Assembly (NCBI GenBank): GCA_947034885.2
Contig: OZ019759.1
Location: 5,334,501-5,398,500, forward strand
DNA from: Thuidium tamariscinum
Taxonomy: Eukaryota; Streptophyta; Bryopsida; Hypnales; Thuidiaceae
Direction: 5' to 3'
Length of the DNA stretch: 64,000 bases
Notes under the pieces: model-generated
The model's database searches: none
Told to the model about the DNA's origin: nothing
The model's input: only the letters and a program-made list of their open reading frames with translations
Shown: one piece after another, positions 54,024-63,659 of the stretch
Layout: each line of letters opens with the position of its first letter
How positions within the stretch are numbered: the first letter of the stretch is position 1
Made by a program: the position numbers and the translations under genes

Positions 54024-56700
54024 ATAATTATCTACAATTCCCGAGAAGATAGTTTATCTAATCATACCTTCTGCAATATTCATTATTAGCACTGATCATG
54101 TCTCACTCATATGAAGTTGCCTCATTACAGAAGTGTGAAGAGTACAAAAGCATTACTTCTCTTCTTTATAACTATAAGTAAATGGAATCATATCGCCGAA
54201 ATGTAGTCCATCATTACGTCAGTAGTTGTCATGCTCATTATGGTATTAACTAATAATCATAGACGATATTTATGTTGCCTTGTTTTCATATTCAAAAGGT
54301 TTAAATGTCATCATACTATGGTTAAGATTTTAGGCTATTTTGGGTAACCCAATGCTTTATATTTTCCATGTCCACCTTTTTATTCTAGGAATATAAAAGA
54401 TTTCTAATTTTTTTTTTACAATCAGAAAAAAAAGCTACACAATGCCACAAAATCACTTAATATCCAATGATTGTCATTAATTGCAAAGACACAGACATTC
54501 TAATACTCTCATGTATAAGTCGTCAAAATATTAGAAGGTCATGAAAAAATATTGTCTTATGAGAATTTCTCATTTCATGTCATCAAACATCCTAATTCCT
54601 TCCGCTTACAAAACGGTAAAAAATGGAGTCGCTTTTATTTAATCTTAATTTGCATACACACCAAAATAAACAATTTCAATTTCTTTTTAGGCACTGAAGG
54701 CCAAGTTAACATAAATAAAATGAAATCTCAGACTCAACTTATTTAAAAAGTACAATTCAAAGACTGTACTATGAAATACATAAAAGCATTCCTACCACAA
54801 GGTACCCTTATTTTTTGAGGTTAAGTTTGCAAAGGCCAATAAATGTAATGAACATCCAACACGTGCCTCATTAATTAATTTTAATTGCGTAAGTTTTGAA
54901 TTGTACAGATATTTCTTGTCAAGTAATTTACGTGAATGATATTACATTTGTGGCTTTGCGTTTTTTAGAAGGACATGGTTGCATTGCCCTTTTCTTTCCA
55001 AAATGTACGGATTGAACAATTGCATTTTATAAAATGGAAATTGTCATGGAACAAGAATGCCCCATGACAATCCAACCTCTACCTATTTTTTTCCTCTTTC
55101 AATACAACAATCCTGTAATTATATTTTTTAATTAAGTGTTGATGCATTTCTAAATGATTTTGATGGTGTGGTCGTACAAAGTGGATATTAGGTGTCGATT
55201 CGTTAGTCATTTAGTGAAGCTCGCATCATTTTCTTTTGGTAGGCTTTAGGGTCCAAAATATTGCTCTACAATAGGGTTACTTGAGGATTTATAAGAAGTT
55301 GTATTATATAAAAATTTTGTGTGTGTCAATGAGGGCATTTATGAGGAGGTTTATTTGGAGTTCTGTCATAAGATTGAAACAAAAAAAGGTTTGCAATTCT
55401 TTTCATCATCTTTCTCTTTATGATTGTACAAAACAATTAGTGCACTTGTACAAGTTTGTTTTGAAAAGTTCAACGCCCTATGTTTTACAATGTTTTTCCT
55501 ATATGAATGATACTAGAAGGAAAAGCTGCCTAGACATTGTAAATTTGGACTTTCTTTAATATCACCCTAATTGCAATGAATACACTAATTCTCTAATATC
55601 ACCCTTTGTATAAAGTGATATCAGAAAGGTAATTTGTGAATTGCTACTCTATTCCTATAAATAATATCTACCTGTGTGAAAATACAATTTCTATATATGT
55701 ATGATTGAAAATACTTTTATAAAATATTGAAAATAATAATTTTAAAGACTTATTGAAACTGTTATTGTGCATTCTATTCAAATATATCAAAATTTTACCA
55801 CTATGTGTTATAACATGAATGCGTAGCATAGCAAGCACCAACCCCTAGTATTAATGATAGCATTTGTGATATTACAAAGGGAATTATGATTTCAGTAGTA
55901 CGATGGTTGTTTAAAATATTAGAAAGGGTTTTTAATACAATTTAAATTCAAATATATATATGATTTAAGTAGGTATGTAATTGAATTATTTATATGATGA
56001 TTCCTATTGTTCATTGAAGAAATTATCATTGTTTTATCATGTACCTCATTTGCTATTAAAGTACATTTGAAATTTTTTTGTAGGACTAATAATTTTATAT
56101 GAATTGAATGTTTCCTAGGCAATGACTTCAACATTGAAAGCCTGAAATTTATTATAACATAGAACACATTGTAATTGGTGGAACTAATTCTGTTACACTA
56201 TTGAAAACTAAAGCAATAATAAAACTTAGTAGATGATGATTTAGTATTTTTTACATAACTTAATATACATCTACTTTGAGAGAAGGTAAAATATATTGGA
56301 AAAAGTAGAGATGTAATTTATACTTGAAATCTTATCTTGAAGTAATGCATGAAGAGGATCATAGAATTTGCTTGATATTTGATTTGGCTTTTGAAGACTA
56401 CAACTTTTTAGAAAACAATTCGTGCGGAAGATACATTTTTAATGATTTATGGTTATTGTTTACATACTTTTTGAAGTGGCCTCATAGAATTTTTGGAAAT
56501 ACAAACAAATGAAACATATAATTTGTCAAAAACATTTGTTTAGTTCACAAGGTATGTTATAGTGGTTTTCGAATGTCATTGCTCTCAATGCATTTCTTAT
56601 GATTTTGAAAGTAGACTACTTTGATACGAGGGTTCGAAGACTTCCAGGAAGAAAATGTTTTGTCGCCAATTGGTTTCTAGATAGTGTGTTTGAAGTAATT
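54024..56700. other. AT-rich non-coding interval, nothing recognised
   Basis: Only short, low-complexity ORFs. Confidence 0.4.
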
Positions 56701-57171
56701 TAAGGAAGTCGAATGTTGTGGAAAAAATTATAGTGAGTGAAGAAACCAAAATAATTCCAACTCAATCCGCGGCTTTAGGTCCATGGGCACGGGTACAGGT
56801 GATTCGCGCGAAAAAGGGAGCTTAATTCCGTGAATGCGGAAAGCCAACCTGACCGCTTTCCCGCATTCTAGGGTTTTGTTTTTTCTGTTGTTGTCACGCT
56901 CCCCGTGAACTTCGTGCGCTTGCCTGTTTCCCTGGCTTTCTTGCGCTTTCTGAGGTTTGGAAGTTATAGTTTTGACGCCGTGCCTGTGCGCTCCTTCCTG
57001 TTGGATTCTTGGAGCGGGGAGACTGATCTCGTGGTGATTCCTGTGTTGTTCGTGGCTTGCGGTGCGTGGCGTGCGGTGGAAGCGGATTTCGTAGTCAAGT
57101 GGTGAGTTTCTATTTTTGTTATTGCTTGCATTCCCATTGTTTCTTTCCTTCGTTATGCAGTACACCCTTGC

Positions 57172-57189
57172 TTTTAGGGTTTAGGGTTG
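57172..57189 (+). promoter_or_regulatory. Telo-box in the upstream region of copy 3
   Basis: TTTTAGGGTTTAGGGTTG: two plant telomere-type repeats. Telo-boxes are frequent in plant promoters and 5' untranslated regions. 56.8-57.6 kb also has higher GC and a CTAGGGTTTTG near 56870, so transcription of copy 3 may start here. Confidence 0.4.
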
Positions 57190-58234
57190 AAATTTGAGCT
57201 TCAACAATGCATGAGCTGTTGAATGGATGATCGGAAGGCAAATGTGAGCTCTAAGAGTGCTTTTTGTTTCTTAGCTTTTGAAAGTGTGATTCGAATTTGC
57301 ATTTTTTCAAACGGAGGGTTTCTGTGCGTTTTGAGCTCAATTTGGCTCGCATCTGTCGTTGTGTTAGTCGGAAGCCATGCGCCTTTGACAACATTCCAAC
57401 AGGAGGGGTACCGATTGAAGCATTTGCGTCTGGTGGAAGCTGGCACCGATCTGTAGTCGAGGTTAGTATTTCTTCATTCTTGGGTTTCAGGTTGATGCGC
57501 AGTGGGGGAATGTTTTGTGTGTTAGTGGTTTAGGGTTCTTCCACCTGATGCACAGCGTCCTCCCGTCCTGCACTTGCATGTGCATTTTCTCCTCCTCCAG
57601 CCCTGGCAGATTGGCCTTCAACACGTTCTCGGTAGGAGTCTCCTTCCAAGCCACGTCTCAGGGTGTCCGATCTTGCTATATAGAGTTGTAATTGGGGTTC
57701 AGTTTGTGCATAACAGGTTATTGTGTTTGAGATTAGTTCTGTGTGTACAGCATATTGGAGGAGAGATTGATGTGTGTTGCATAGTGTTGAAGGTCTGAGT
57801 TTACAGTTTGATGCTTTTAATTTGGTATTCGTTTGTGAGTCATGAGTGATGTGTTTGCAATTCACTGTTGTAGTGAGTCAGAGTTGAATGTGAATCAGAT
57901 GCGCTTGAAGTGGCTCAGGGATTGTGGGAGGAAAGTTTCTGTTGTACATTGAGACTTTCAATGTGAAAGTGTCTTAAACTTCTCAGAAGTGTGAGGTGAA
58001 TTTTTTGTTTCGTGAAATTGTTCGTTTTTGACTTTGTATCTTTTATATTTGTGCACTTGGCAATGTCTAATGAACACGAAACACATCGTCTGGCGCAGGT
58101 GTAGGAAGCAGAAGGATTGACATTGCAATTTGTAGTACTGTGGAGGCCACGAAGTACACACATTCACCAAGTAAGCAACATTCGCAGTTCCCAGAAAAAA
58201 ACCAAGCACAATTCTTCCTTGCAGTGACAGTCAG
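57190..58234. other. Presumed promoter/5' region of copy 3
   Basis: No ORF supported. Moderate GC with T-rich runs, as expected for untranslated exons and introns. Confidence 0.3.
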
Positions 58235-58276
58235 ATTAGGTCGATGTCAGATTAGGTCGATGTCAAATTAGGTCGA
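58235..58276. repeat. Three tandem copy-3 half-sites, 16-bp period
   Basis: ATTAGGTCGA at 58235-58244, 58251-58260 and 58267-58276, separated by TGTCAG/TGTCAA. All point the same way: half-sites in direct repeat instead of a palindrome. Confidence 0.8.
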
Positions 58277-58353
58277 TCCCGGTTGAGATCGACTGTGGCA
58301 TGTGTTCGAAGTCTCCAAGATGGCAAGATGGCGTAGCCAAATACACCAGCACA

Positions 58354-58382
58354 TCACTTTAGGTCGAGTCGACCTAAAGTGA
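58354..58382. promoter_or_regulatory. Copy-3 palindrome (perfect, 14-bp arms)
   Basis: TCACTTTAGGTCGA, spacer G, exact reverse complement: 29 bp, the longest in the window. Upstream of copy 3. Confidence 0.9.
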
Positions 58383-58560
58383 CAGTTAGCTATCCATATA
58401 TGTATTTGGATGACAGTGGTAGTTCCTTTCATTAGAAGACGAATAAGCAAGATCCACGCGCAGAATAAACACAATAAAATGAACAAACTATAACTGTTCT
58501 CCTACAAATTGAACGTCGATTCAGAAGGACCAGTGAATTGCAACATCACAGAATCGACAT

Positions 58561-58581
58561 TTCAGGTCGAGTCGACCTAAA
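58561..58581. promoter_or_regulatory. Copy-3 palindrome upstream (one mismatch)
   Basis: TTCAGGTCGA, spacer G, TCGACCTAAA. Confidence 0.75.
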
Positions 58582-58717
58582 GTGTTCAATCAAGGATCAT
58601 TTTTACGCATACAAGCAGACTGAAAGGATCAAACGAAATAAACTAAATCCTATATGATCAATGGAAGAAAACCTTAAAACAGAAAAACTCTGCTGATGAG
58701 AAGAACGTCTGTGCTGT

Positions 58718-58738
58718 TTTAGATCGACTCGACCTAAA
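58718..58738. promoter_or_regulatory. Copy-3 palindrome just before the ATG (one mismatch)
   Basis: TTTAGATCGA, spacer C, TCGACCTAAA; ends 35 bp before the ATG at 58773, as in copy 2. Confidence 0.75.
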
Positions 58739-58772
58739 TGGACTAATTGAAAATGGTGGATTTGTTAACAGG

Positions 58773-60209
58773 ATGGAAGAGCAAGTTCCGAAGCTCGAAC
58801 AATTTTTTAAGTGGCTGAACATTGCAGCTGCCGCCGCCGACGGAGATGACTTTAGCAACGAAGGAGAGTTCTGGGAACTGAAGGATCCCGAAGTCGTTGA
58901 ATCCTCGTCACTCATGCTGATCCCCATGACACACAAATATTTCTTCTGTCGAAAATACAAAGATCAGCTACCATTCTACCCAATCTCATACAAAGAAAAA
59001 ATAAAGGAGGTTTCCCCCGATCTTGGAACAATGATAAAGATCCATTGTGTTACCGCACAGATTAGGAAAAAGAATGAAGAACAATATCATTTCACGTTGG
59101 TGATTGACTCTCTGAAGATTCCGTTTTACATCAACAACTTCCTCCACAGTCTCGACAACTCACCTTACAGTGGTGAAATTGCAGAATTAGAGAAGAAGGT
59201 GGACGCTGGGTACTGGAAGACCAAGAAAAGAGCTCAAGTCAGCGGCAAAAATCTTTGTGACCGACTGAGGCAGCTCTTTGTTGATTTCGTCGTCTTGAAG
59301 GGGAAGATCGACCTGAAGAAGAGCCAGACAGCAGCACGATCTGTCTCCCACGACTCGCCAAGTTTTATTGAGGATCAGAGCTCTCAGGGAACACCAGGTA
59401 CCCAACAAAGTCGTGGCACCAGACGAAGTGTTCAAACTGGAACACCTCCGACGAGGGCGAGAAAGAGTAATCTCGCTTCAACCTCTGCTCAGAAGACCCC
59501 CGAGGATGATGAAAGCGATCCCCAGGCTCCTGACATCAGTTTCGCGTCCGCTGTGACTGATGTGCCTTCTGCACATGACCCTAAGCGCAAGGTCGACTAC
59601 AAGGAGTCCACAGAGGCATATAAAAACTATTGGGCCTGCTGTAGTGATGCATATATTTTCGAAATTGACCAGAAGAAGAAGTTGCCGATCGAGAACCTTC
59701 TTGCTGCGCCAGCTGACATGAATATCCGAAGCCACGAGCAGCGGCTTGTCGAGGATATGTTTCACTTCTTGATGCACATGCTAGATAAGACTAGCAAACA
59801 GACTCTGTGTGTCATGCCAAAGGACCATTCGGAGAAGCTGAAGAAGGAGGATTGGGAAACACTAAGGCAGGGAAAGTTCTACATTATGAACGGGCAACAC
59901 AGTGTGTCGGCAAGTAAATTGATGGTCGAGAGAAATGTGGATGAGGCCATCTTGAAGTATTTTCGTGAATGGGACTGCTACATTGTTTGGTCTAACAGCA
60001 ATGAAGTCCTGAGGACCATCTCGGCTTACTACAACCGTGTCAATCACTTTGTAGCTCTAAAGCCCTCCTGGTCTACGAACATTCTTGGTGCAAGAACCTG
60101 CTGGATTAACATGGGGAGTCCACGAAATCCAAAGGATGGTGCACCCGTCGGCAGTGCGTCAGTTGCTCGTTGAAATGCTGACGCGAAGAAAAATGCCGTG
60201 AAGTTTAAG
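58773..60209 (+). pseudogene. Copy 3, exon 1: N-terminal and ParB/DGQHR-like domain
   Basis: Best-preserved N-terminal exon: ATG 58773, 466 codons open, one TGA (60171-60173), then 12 more codons to AAG/GTACGT in phase 0. Residues 1-190 form a globular domain (contains EEQVPKLEQFFKWL, KIPFYINNFLHSL) that I do not recognise. Residues 195-265 are a Ser/Thr/Arg-rich linker. Residues about 285-440 are ParB-like: AYIFEIDQKKKLPIENLLAA like the ParB-box start, FYIMNGQHSVSASKL at about 369-383 for the DGxHR box, DCYIVW and ISAYYNRVNHF. In bacteria and phages a ParB-like domain is often fused to a DNA methyltransferase in this order, which supports the reading of exon 2. Confidence 0.65.
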
Positions 60210-60217
60210 GTACGTTC

Positions 60218-60240
60218 ATTTAGGTCGACTCGACCTGAAT
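60218..60240. promoter_or_regulatory. Copy-3 palindrome in intron 1, first
   Basis: ATTTAGGTCGA, spacer C, TCGACCTGAAT: one mismatch in 11-bp arms. Confidence 0.8.
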
Positions 60241-60294
60241 ACTTTATTTTTATTTCATCAACAAATTGTGAACATATTCAATAACATCATAGTT

Positions 60295-60317
60295 ATTTAG
60301 GTCGATTCGACCTAAAT
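60295..60317. promoter_or_regulatory. Copy-3 palindrome in intron 1, second (perfect, 11-bp arms)
   Basis: ATTTAGGTCGA, spacer T, exact reverse complement. Confidence 0.85.
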
Positions 60318-60356
60318 TGTATATCAAACTAATAATCAATCTTTTTCTTCAAACAG

Positions 60357-61709
60357 GAATTCGTGAAAGCAATGAATGTCCGCTTCGCGATGTTGGACGT
60401 CATAAAATCCTAGAAGACATCAAGGGGGAAAGATGGAAATGAAAAACTCAAAACAACGAACAAGTTGAAGATCATTACGGCACCGGATGATGTCTATGAC
60501 CTCTGGAGCGAGGTAATTTCTAGTGCTGCGCATGGGGAGCTGATTGACCCAGACACTCTGCTAAAATTCAAGGTCAAGCCAGGGTGGAAGTCTGAGAATG
60601 GGAACCTTACACACGAGTTCTTCAAGTGGTTGGGTAATCTTTCATTCGAGGACTTGAAGAAGCTTGCGCAGCATATTCTTCACATAAATCCGAAGAGGAT
60701 GAACCTGCAGTACCCGAAGGTAACTGTGAAGATGATAACTTCAGTGCTTGAAAGTTGCTACACGGCGAAGGACTGGGTTGAGCGGCGCAAGAGGAAGTAC
60801 TTGGTTAAAAGGGAGCTCCACCTCATAGATCCATCCTTGGGATTGCTTAATGTGTTCAATAATTTGAACGTGGAGAAATGGAGGGAGTTCAAGACCAGTC
60901 GCTCCATAACCAGCGCCACGATGAATGTACTTCTGGAGAAACCGGGTGAAGATTATTGGAAGGATGCCAAGCAGACCCGATCCAAGAATAAGACAGCAGA
61001 GGAGTTGTCTCCATACGCCGCTCAGTTTTTCAAGACCTTCCTTGAGCGTCGCAACAATTTCGTGAAGCCACAAACTGTAGCGCATTATAGAACCTATGAG
61101 ATCGAGATGGACAAGCACCACGAATGGCCTACTGGTACTTGGCGGCCGGAGACGGTGAAAGGCATGGATTTTGGAGTGATAGACTTCCGCTATACTCTAG
61201 TGGTCCTGAATAAAGGAAAGTGCACACCGCTTCAGCCTTATTTTGCCGCAGTGATGGCCTCTTTCCAGAAGATGAAGAAGCCTTCTCTTGAGGAAATCCC
61301 GAGCTGGCTCTTCATCTGCGCACATTTTGTTGAGCAGACCCAAGTGCTGACCTTCATTCATCAGAATCCTGTCTTGAAAGAGTACAGGATGGACAGCGCT
61401 GAGTACTGGCCAGCGAAGAATGAGAGAATGGGAGACTACTCCTCGAATAATAGCAAGGTAGTAGAGAACATTTACCTCATTTTTCTTCAAGACAAGTCCA
61501 GAGTGGACTGGCAATTGCCGAACAAGACATACCGGGCACCTGAAACAGACATCTTGAACAAGCCCCGGATGTACAACGAGATTGCGTTTAGGATTCACAA
61601 TACAGAACTCCGCATTGAGTTCTATGTGAATATCCTTTGGCGATTTGCACTCGGATCACTGAATGTTCTATCTGTGTTCGGGGGAGCAAAATTAACTTGT
61701 GCTCCCATG
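60357..61709 (+). pseudogene. Copy 3, exon 2: methyltransferase-like domain
   Basis: One TAG (60411-60413), then open to ATG/GTATGT (61709). The first 240 residues match copy 2 but no known domain. From about residue 265 the order is that of beta-class N6/N4 DNA methyltransferases: WRPETVKGMDFGVIDFRYTL at the motif IV position (DFRY instead of DPPY); a strand SWLFICAHF; NPVLKEYRMDSAEYWPAKN with the Trp of the target-side segment; NSKVVENIYLIFLQDK; then IEFYVNILWRFALGSLNVLS and VFGGAKLT in place of the motif I D-x-F-x-GSG. Catalytic and cofactor residues differ from active enzymes, so a binding-only pseudoenzyme is the likely role, if any. Confidence 0.55.
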
Positions 61710-61718
61710 GTATGTTGT

Positions 61719-61739
61719 TTTAGGTCGACCCGACCTAAA
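61719..61739. promoter_or_regulatory. Copy-3 palindrome in intron 2, first (one mismatch)
   Basis: TTTAGGTCGA, spacer C, CCGACCTAAA; starts 9 bp after the donor. Confidence 0.8.
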
Positions 61740-61808
61740 TGTCCTTGAAATTTCCCTGCTTCGGTACTCGTTTAATGATTTGTTTGAATTCATTTTGATG
61801 AGTTTTGT

Positions 61809-61829
61809 TTTAGGTCGACTCGACCTAAG
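61809..61829. promoter_or_regulatory. Copy-3 palindrome in intron 2, second (one mismatch)
   Basis: TTTAGGTCGA, spacer C, TCGACCTAAG. Confidence 0.8.
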
Positions 61830-61893
61830 TAGATAACGATTCCAACCCTTGGTGAACTAATTTTCTTTTTTGCACATTATTTCCAATCTGCAG

Positions 61894-63009
61894 ATGCTGA
61901 GCAAAAGAGTCTTTGCTATTGGGACATCCGATGAGTCTGAACACTGGACTGAAATCGTTGAGGTGGGCAAATCGCTTGACAAAGACGACTTTCTTCCGAA
62001 GGGTTATTTTGTGGATGAGGAGCTTCATCTACAGAAGCCACCATTCTCTTCGACACCCTCTTCATCCCAACGTCGGGCACCGTCATCAAGGGGGAAGAAA
62101 GCTGAAGTCGAGGTGGAAGAATTGTCGGATGATGGAGGCAACTCCGAGGAGGAGATGGATGTCACGGACCCTCTTCCCCTGAATGAGGAGCACTGCACAC
62201 CTGTGCATCTTTCTCAGAGTGTTCGCGAATCATCCGCGTCATCTGGACAGCCCCTTGATGTACAACCAGTAAGCACTCCCGCCGACGCAAGGGTACAGAA
62301 GAAAAGGAGAAGGGATGACGATGACGACGAAGAAGAAGAAGATATGCGAGTGCAATTGGAAAAGATCAGGGAGTCGCGGAAGAAAGAACGCGCTCAGAAT
62401 CTTGCTCTCCATGCCGAGCATGGTGAGCGGCTTGATGAAATCAAGAATTTGTTGTTTGCGCAGAATGCAGACACTCAAGCGACGTTGGCGGCCATCGTCA
62501 ACCACTTGCAAGGCGTCACACCAATTAGCTCCGTTCTACCACTGCAAGGTGCATCACCCTTGATGATCCAAGGTTCCGGTTTCGGGTCATTCGGTTCGTT
62601 CCTGAATTTGGGATCAGGACTCCCTTGACCAGGATCCTCGTCGGCGGCTCCCCAAGTTCTGATGCCAGCACCTGCCGATTTAGCGCCACCTGTACCAACG
62701 GCATCAGCTTCTACTCCCGTCGAAGCATCTGTACTGCCCTCGGCCGCTGAGGCATGCATTGGAAGTGAAACTGTGTGAAGACAGTGCGAGTAGTCTCCCC
62801 TTCCTCTTGAACATCCTGAGGTGGCAGTTCCGCAGCCAGTCATGAACGTTGACATCGTTGAAGTGAACGTCGTTCAAATGGACGTTGACGAGGACGTGGT
62901 GGTTGCAACTCCGGCGGAATACATCATGGAGAGCGTAGTCCCTGCTGAGATTGACGACGCGTCTGCTGTGCCGGATAACTCCGCTGTAGGTGCAGGTGCC
63001 TCCGGTTGA
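61894..63009 (+). pseudogene. Copy 3, exon 3: end of MTase-like domain, acidic linker, coiled coil
   Basis: Starts MLSKRVFAIGTSD, the partner of copy 2 MFGAYYYGFVD. Then SLDKDDFLPKGYF, an acidic Ser-rich linker, a basic-acidic patch KKRRRDDDDDEEEEDM, and a predicted coiled coil (VQLEKIRESRKKERAQNLAL). Stops: TGA 62626, TGA 62776, TAG 62791, TGA 63007, all in the same frame, with sensible protein between (VDIVEVNVVQMDVDEDVVV). The linker is not alignable with copies 1 and 2 beyond composition, and has no coding palindrome; the palindromes are in introns instead. Confidence 0.55.
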
Positions 63010-63032
63010 ACTTCTGATGTTCTGCATGGCGT

Positions 63033-63053
63033 TTTAGGTCGGCTCGACCTAAT
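63033..63053. promoter_or_regulatory. Copy-3 palindrome in intron 3 (two mismatches)
   Basis: TTTAGGTCGG, spacer C, TCGACCTAAT. Confidence 0.65.
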
Positions 63054-63249
63054 GTGTATCATAGCTTTCACGTAGTAATAGGAATATAGGAATCGGACTT
63101 TTTTGGTTATACGGATCTCCAATGTGGAAAAAACCATCAGGATCTTCATTTTGATTTTTGATAATCAACTTCTGTATTATATCACTCATTTTAAGTAAAA
63201 GTCTCATACGGCATTCTCATGTTCAATTTTGACCACCTTTTCATGGCAG

Positions 63250-63494
63250 GCACTGTGAATGTCGTGAGTGTCCCATGTGGCATTGATTCTGAAATTCCAA
63301 AGGGCATCACTGCAAATGTCATAGCGCCTATTATAGTGGACTCCGAGCCATCCGCGAGTGAAGATAATCTAGCTCTTCCCGATGAGATTGCTCGTTCTAG
63401 CGTTGAACTTCCTAAGGCCACAACAATGGAATTGGAGATTCTAAACCCTGTTGTCTTGGAAGATGGGAATATCATAACGGATCCTCCTGTTGAG
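63250..63494 (+). CDS. Copy 3, exon 4: acidic segment before the FCP1-like domain
   Basis: Acceptor TCATGGCAG; open frame rich in Glu, Val and Pro (for example IAPIIVDSEPSASED); donor TTGAG/GTTAGT in phase 0, the place where copies 1 and 2 end their linker exon. The upstream acceptor is uncertain by one base of phase. Confidence 0.5.
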
Positions 63495-63659
63495 GTTAGT
63501 GATGTGAATGCATGATTTGTATTTTACTTTGCAAATGGCTTCTGTGGTCTTTTGACATTTATTTTGATGATTTCTGGGTTTGACGGGGTTTTAAGTAGAG
63601 AAGTCATTCAAGGGTGCTGGTTTAGTGACTAGCATTCTCTCTCTTCGTTTTGATAGCAG

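Larger units (their letters stand above)
60210..60356 (+). other. Copy 3, intron 1
   Basis: GTACGT ... CAAACAG, phase 0; carries two copy-3 palindromes in 147 bp. Confidence 0.7.
61710..61893 (+). other. Copy 3, intron 2
   Basis: GTATGT ... TCTGCAG, phase 0, with two copy-3 palindromes in 184 bp. Same position as copy 2 intron 2. Confidence 0.7.

Noticed and set aside
56905..57105. 66-codon ORF after the CTAGGGTTTTG sequence
   Set aside because: No relative in copy 2; could be an upstream ORF of copy 3 but unsupported.
60171..60413. Stop-codon read-through or an altered genetic code in copy 3
   Set aside because: TGA and TAG both occur, and the same kinds of stops appear in transposon relics nearby, so decay by C-to-T change is simpler. 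Ribosome profiling would be needed to revive the idea.
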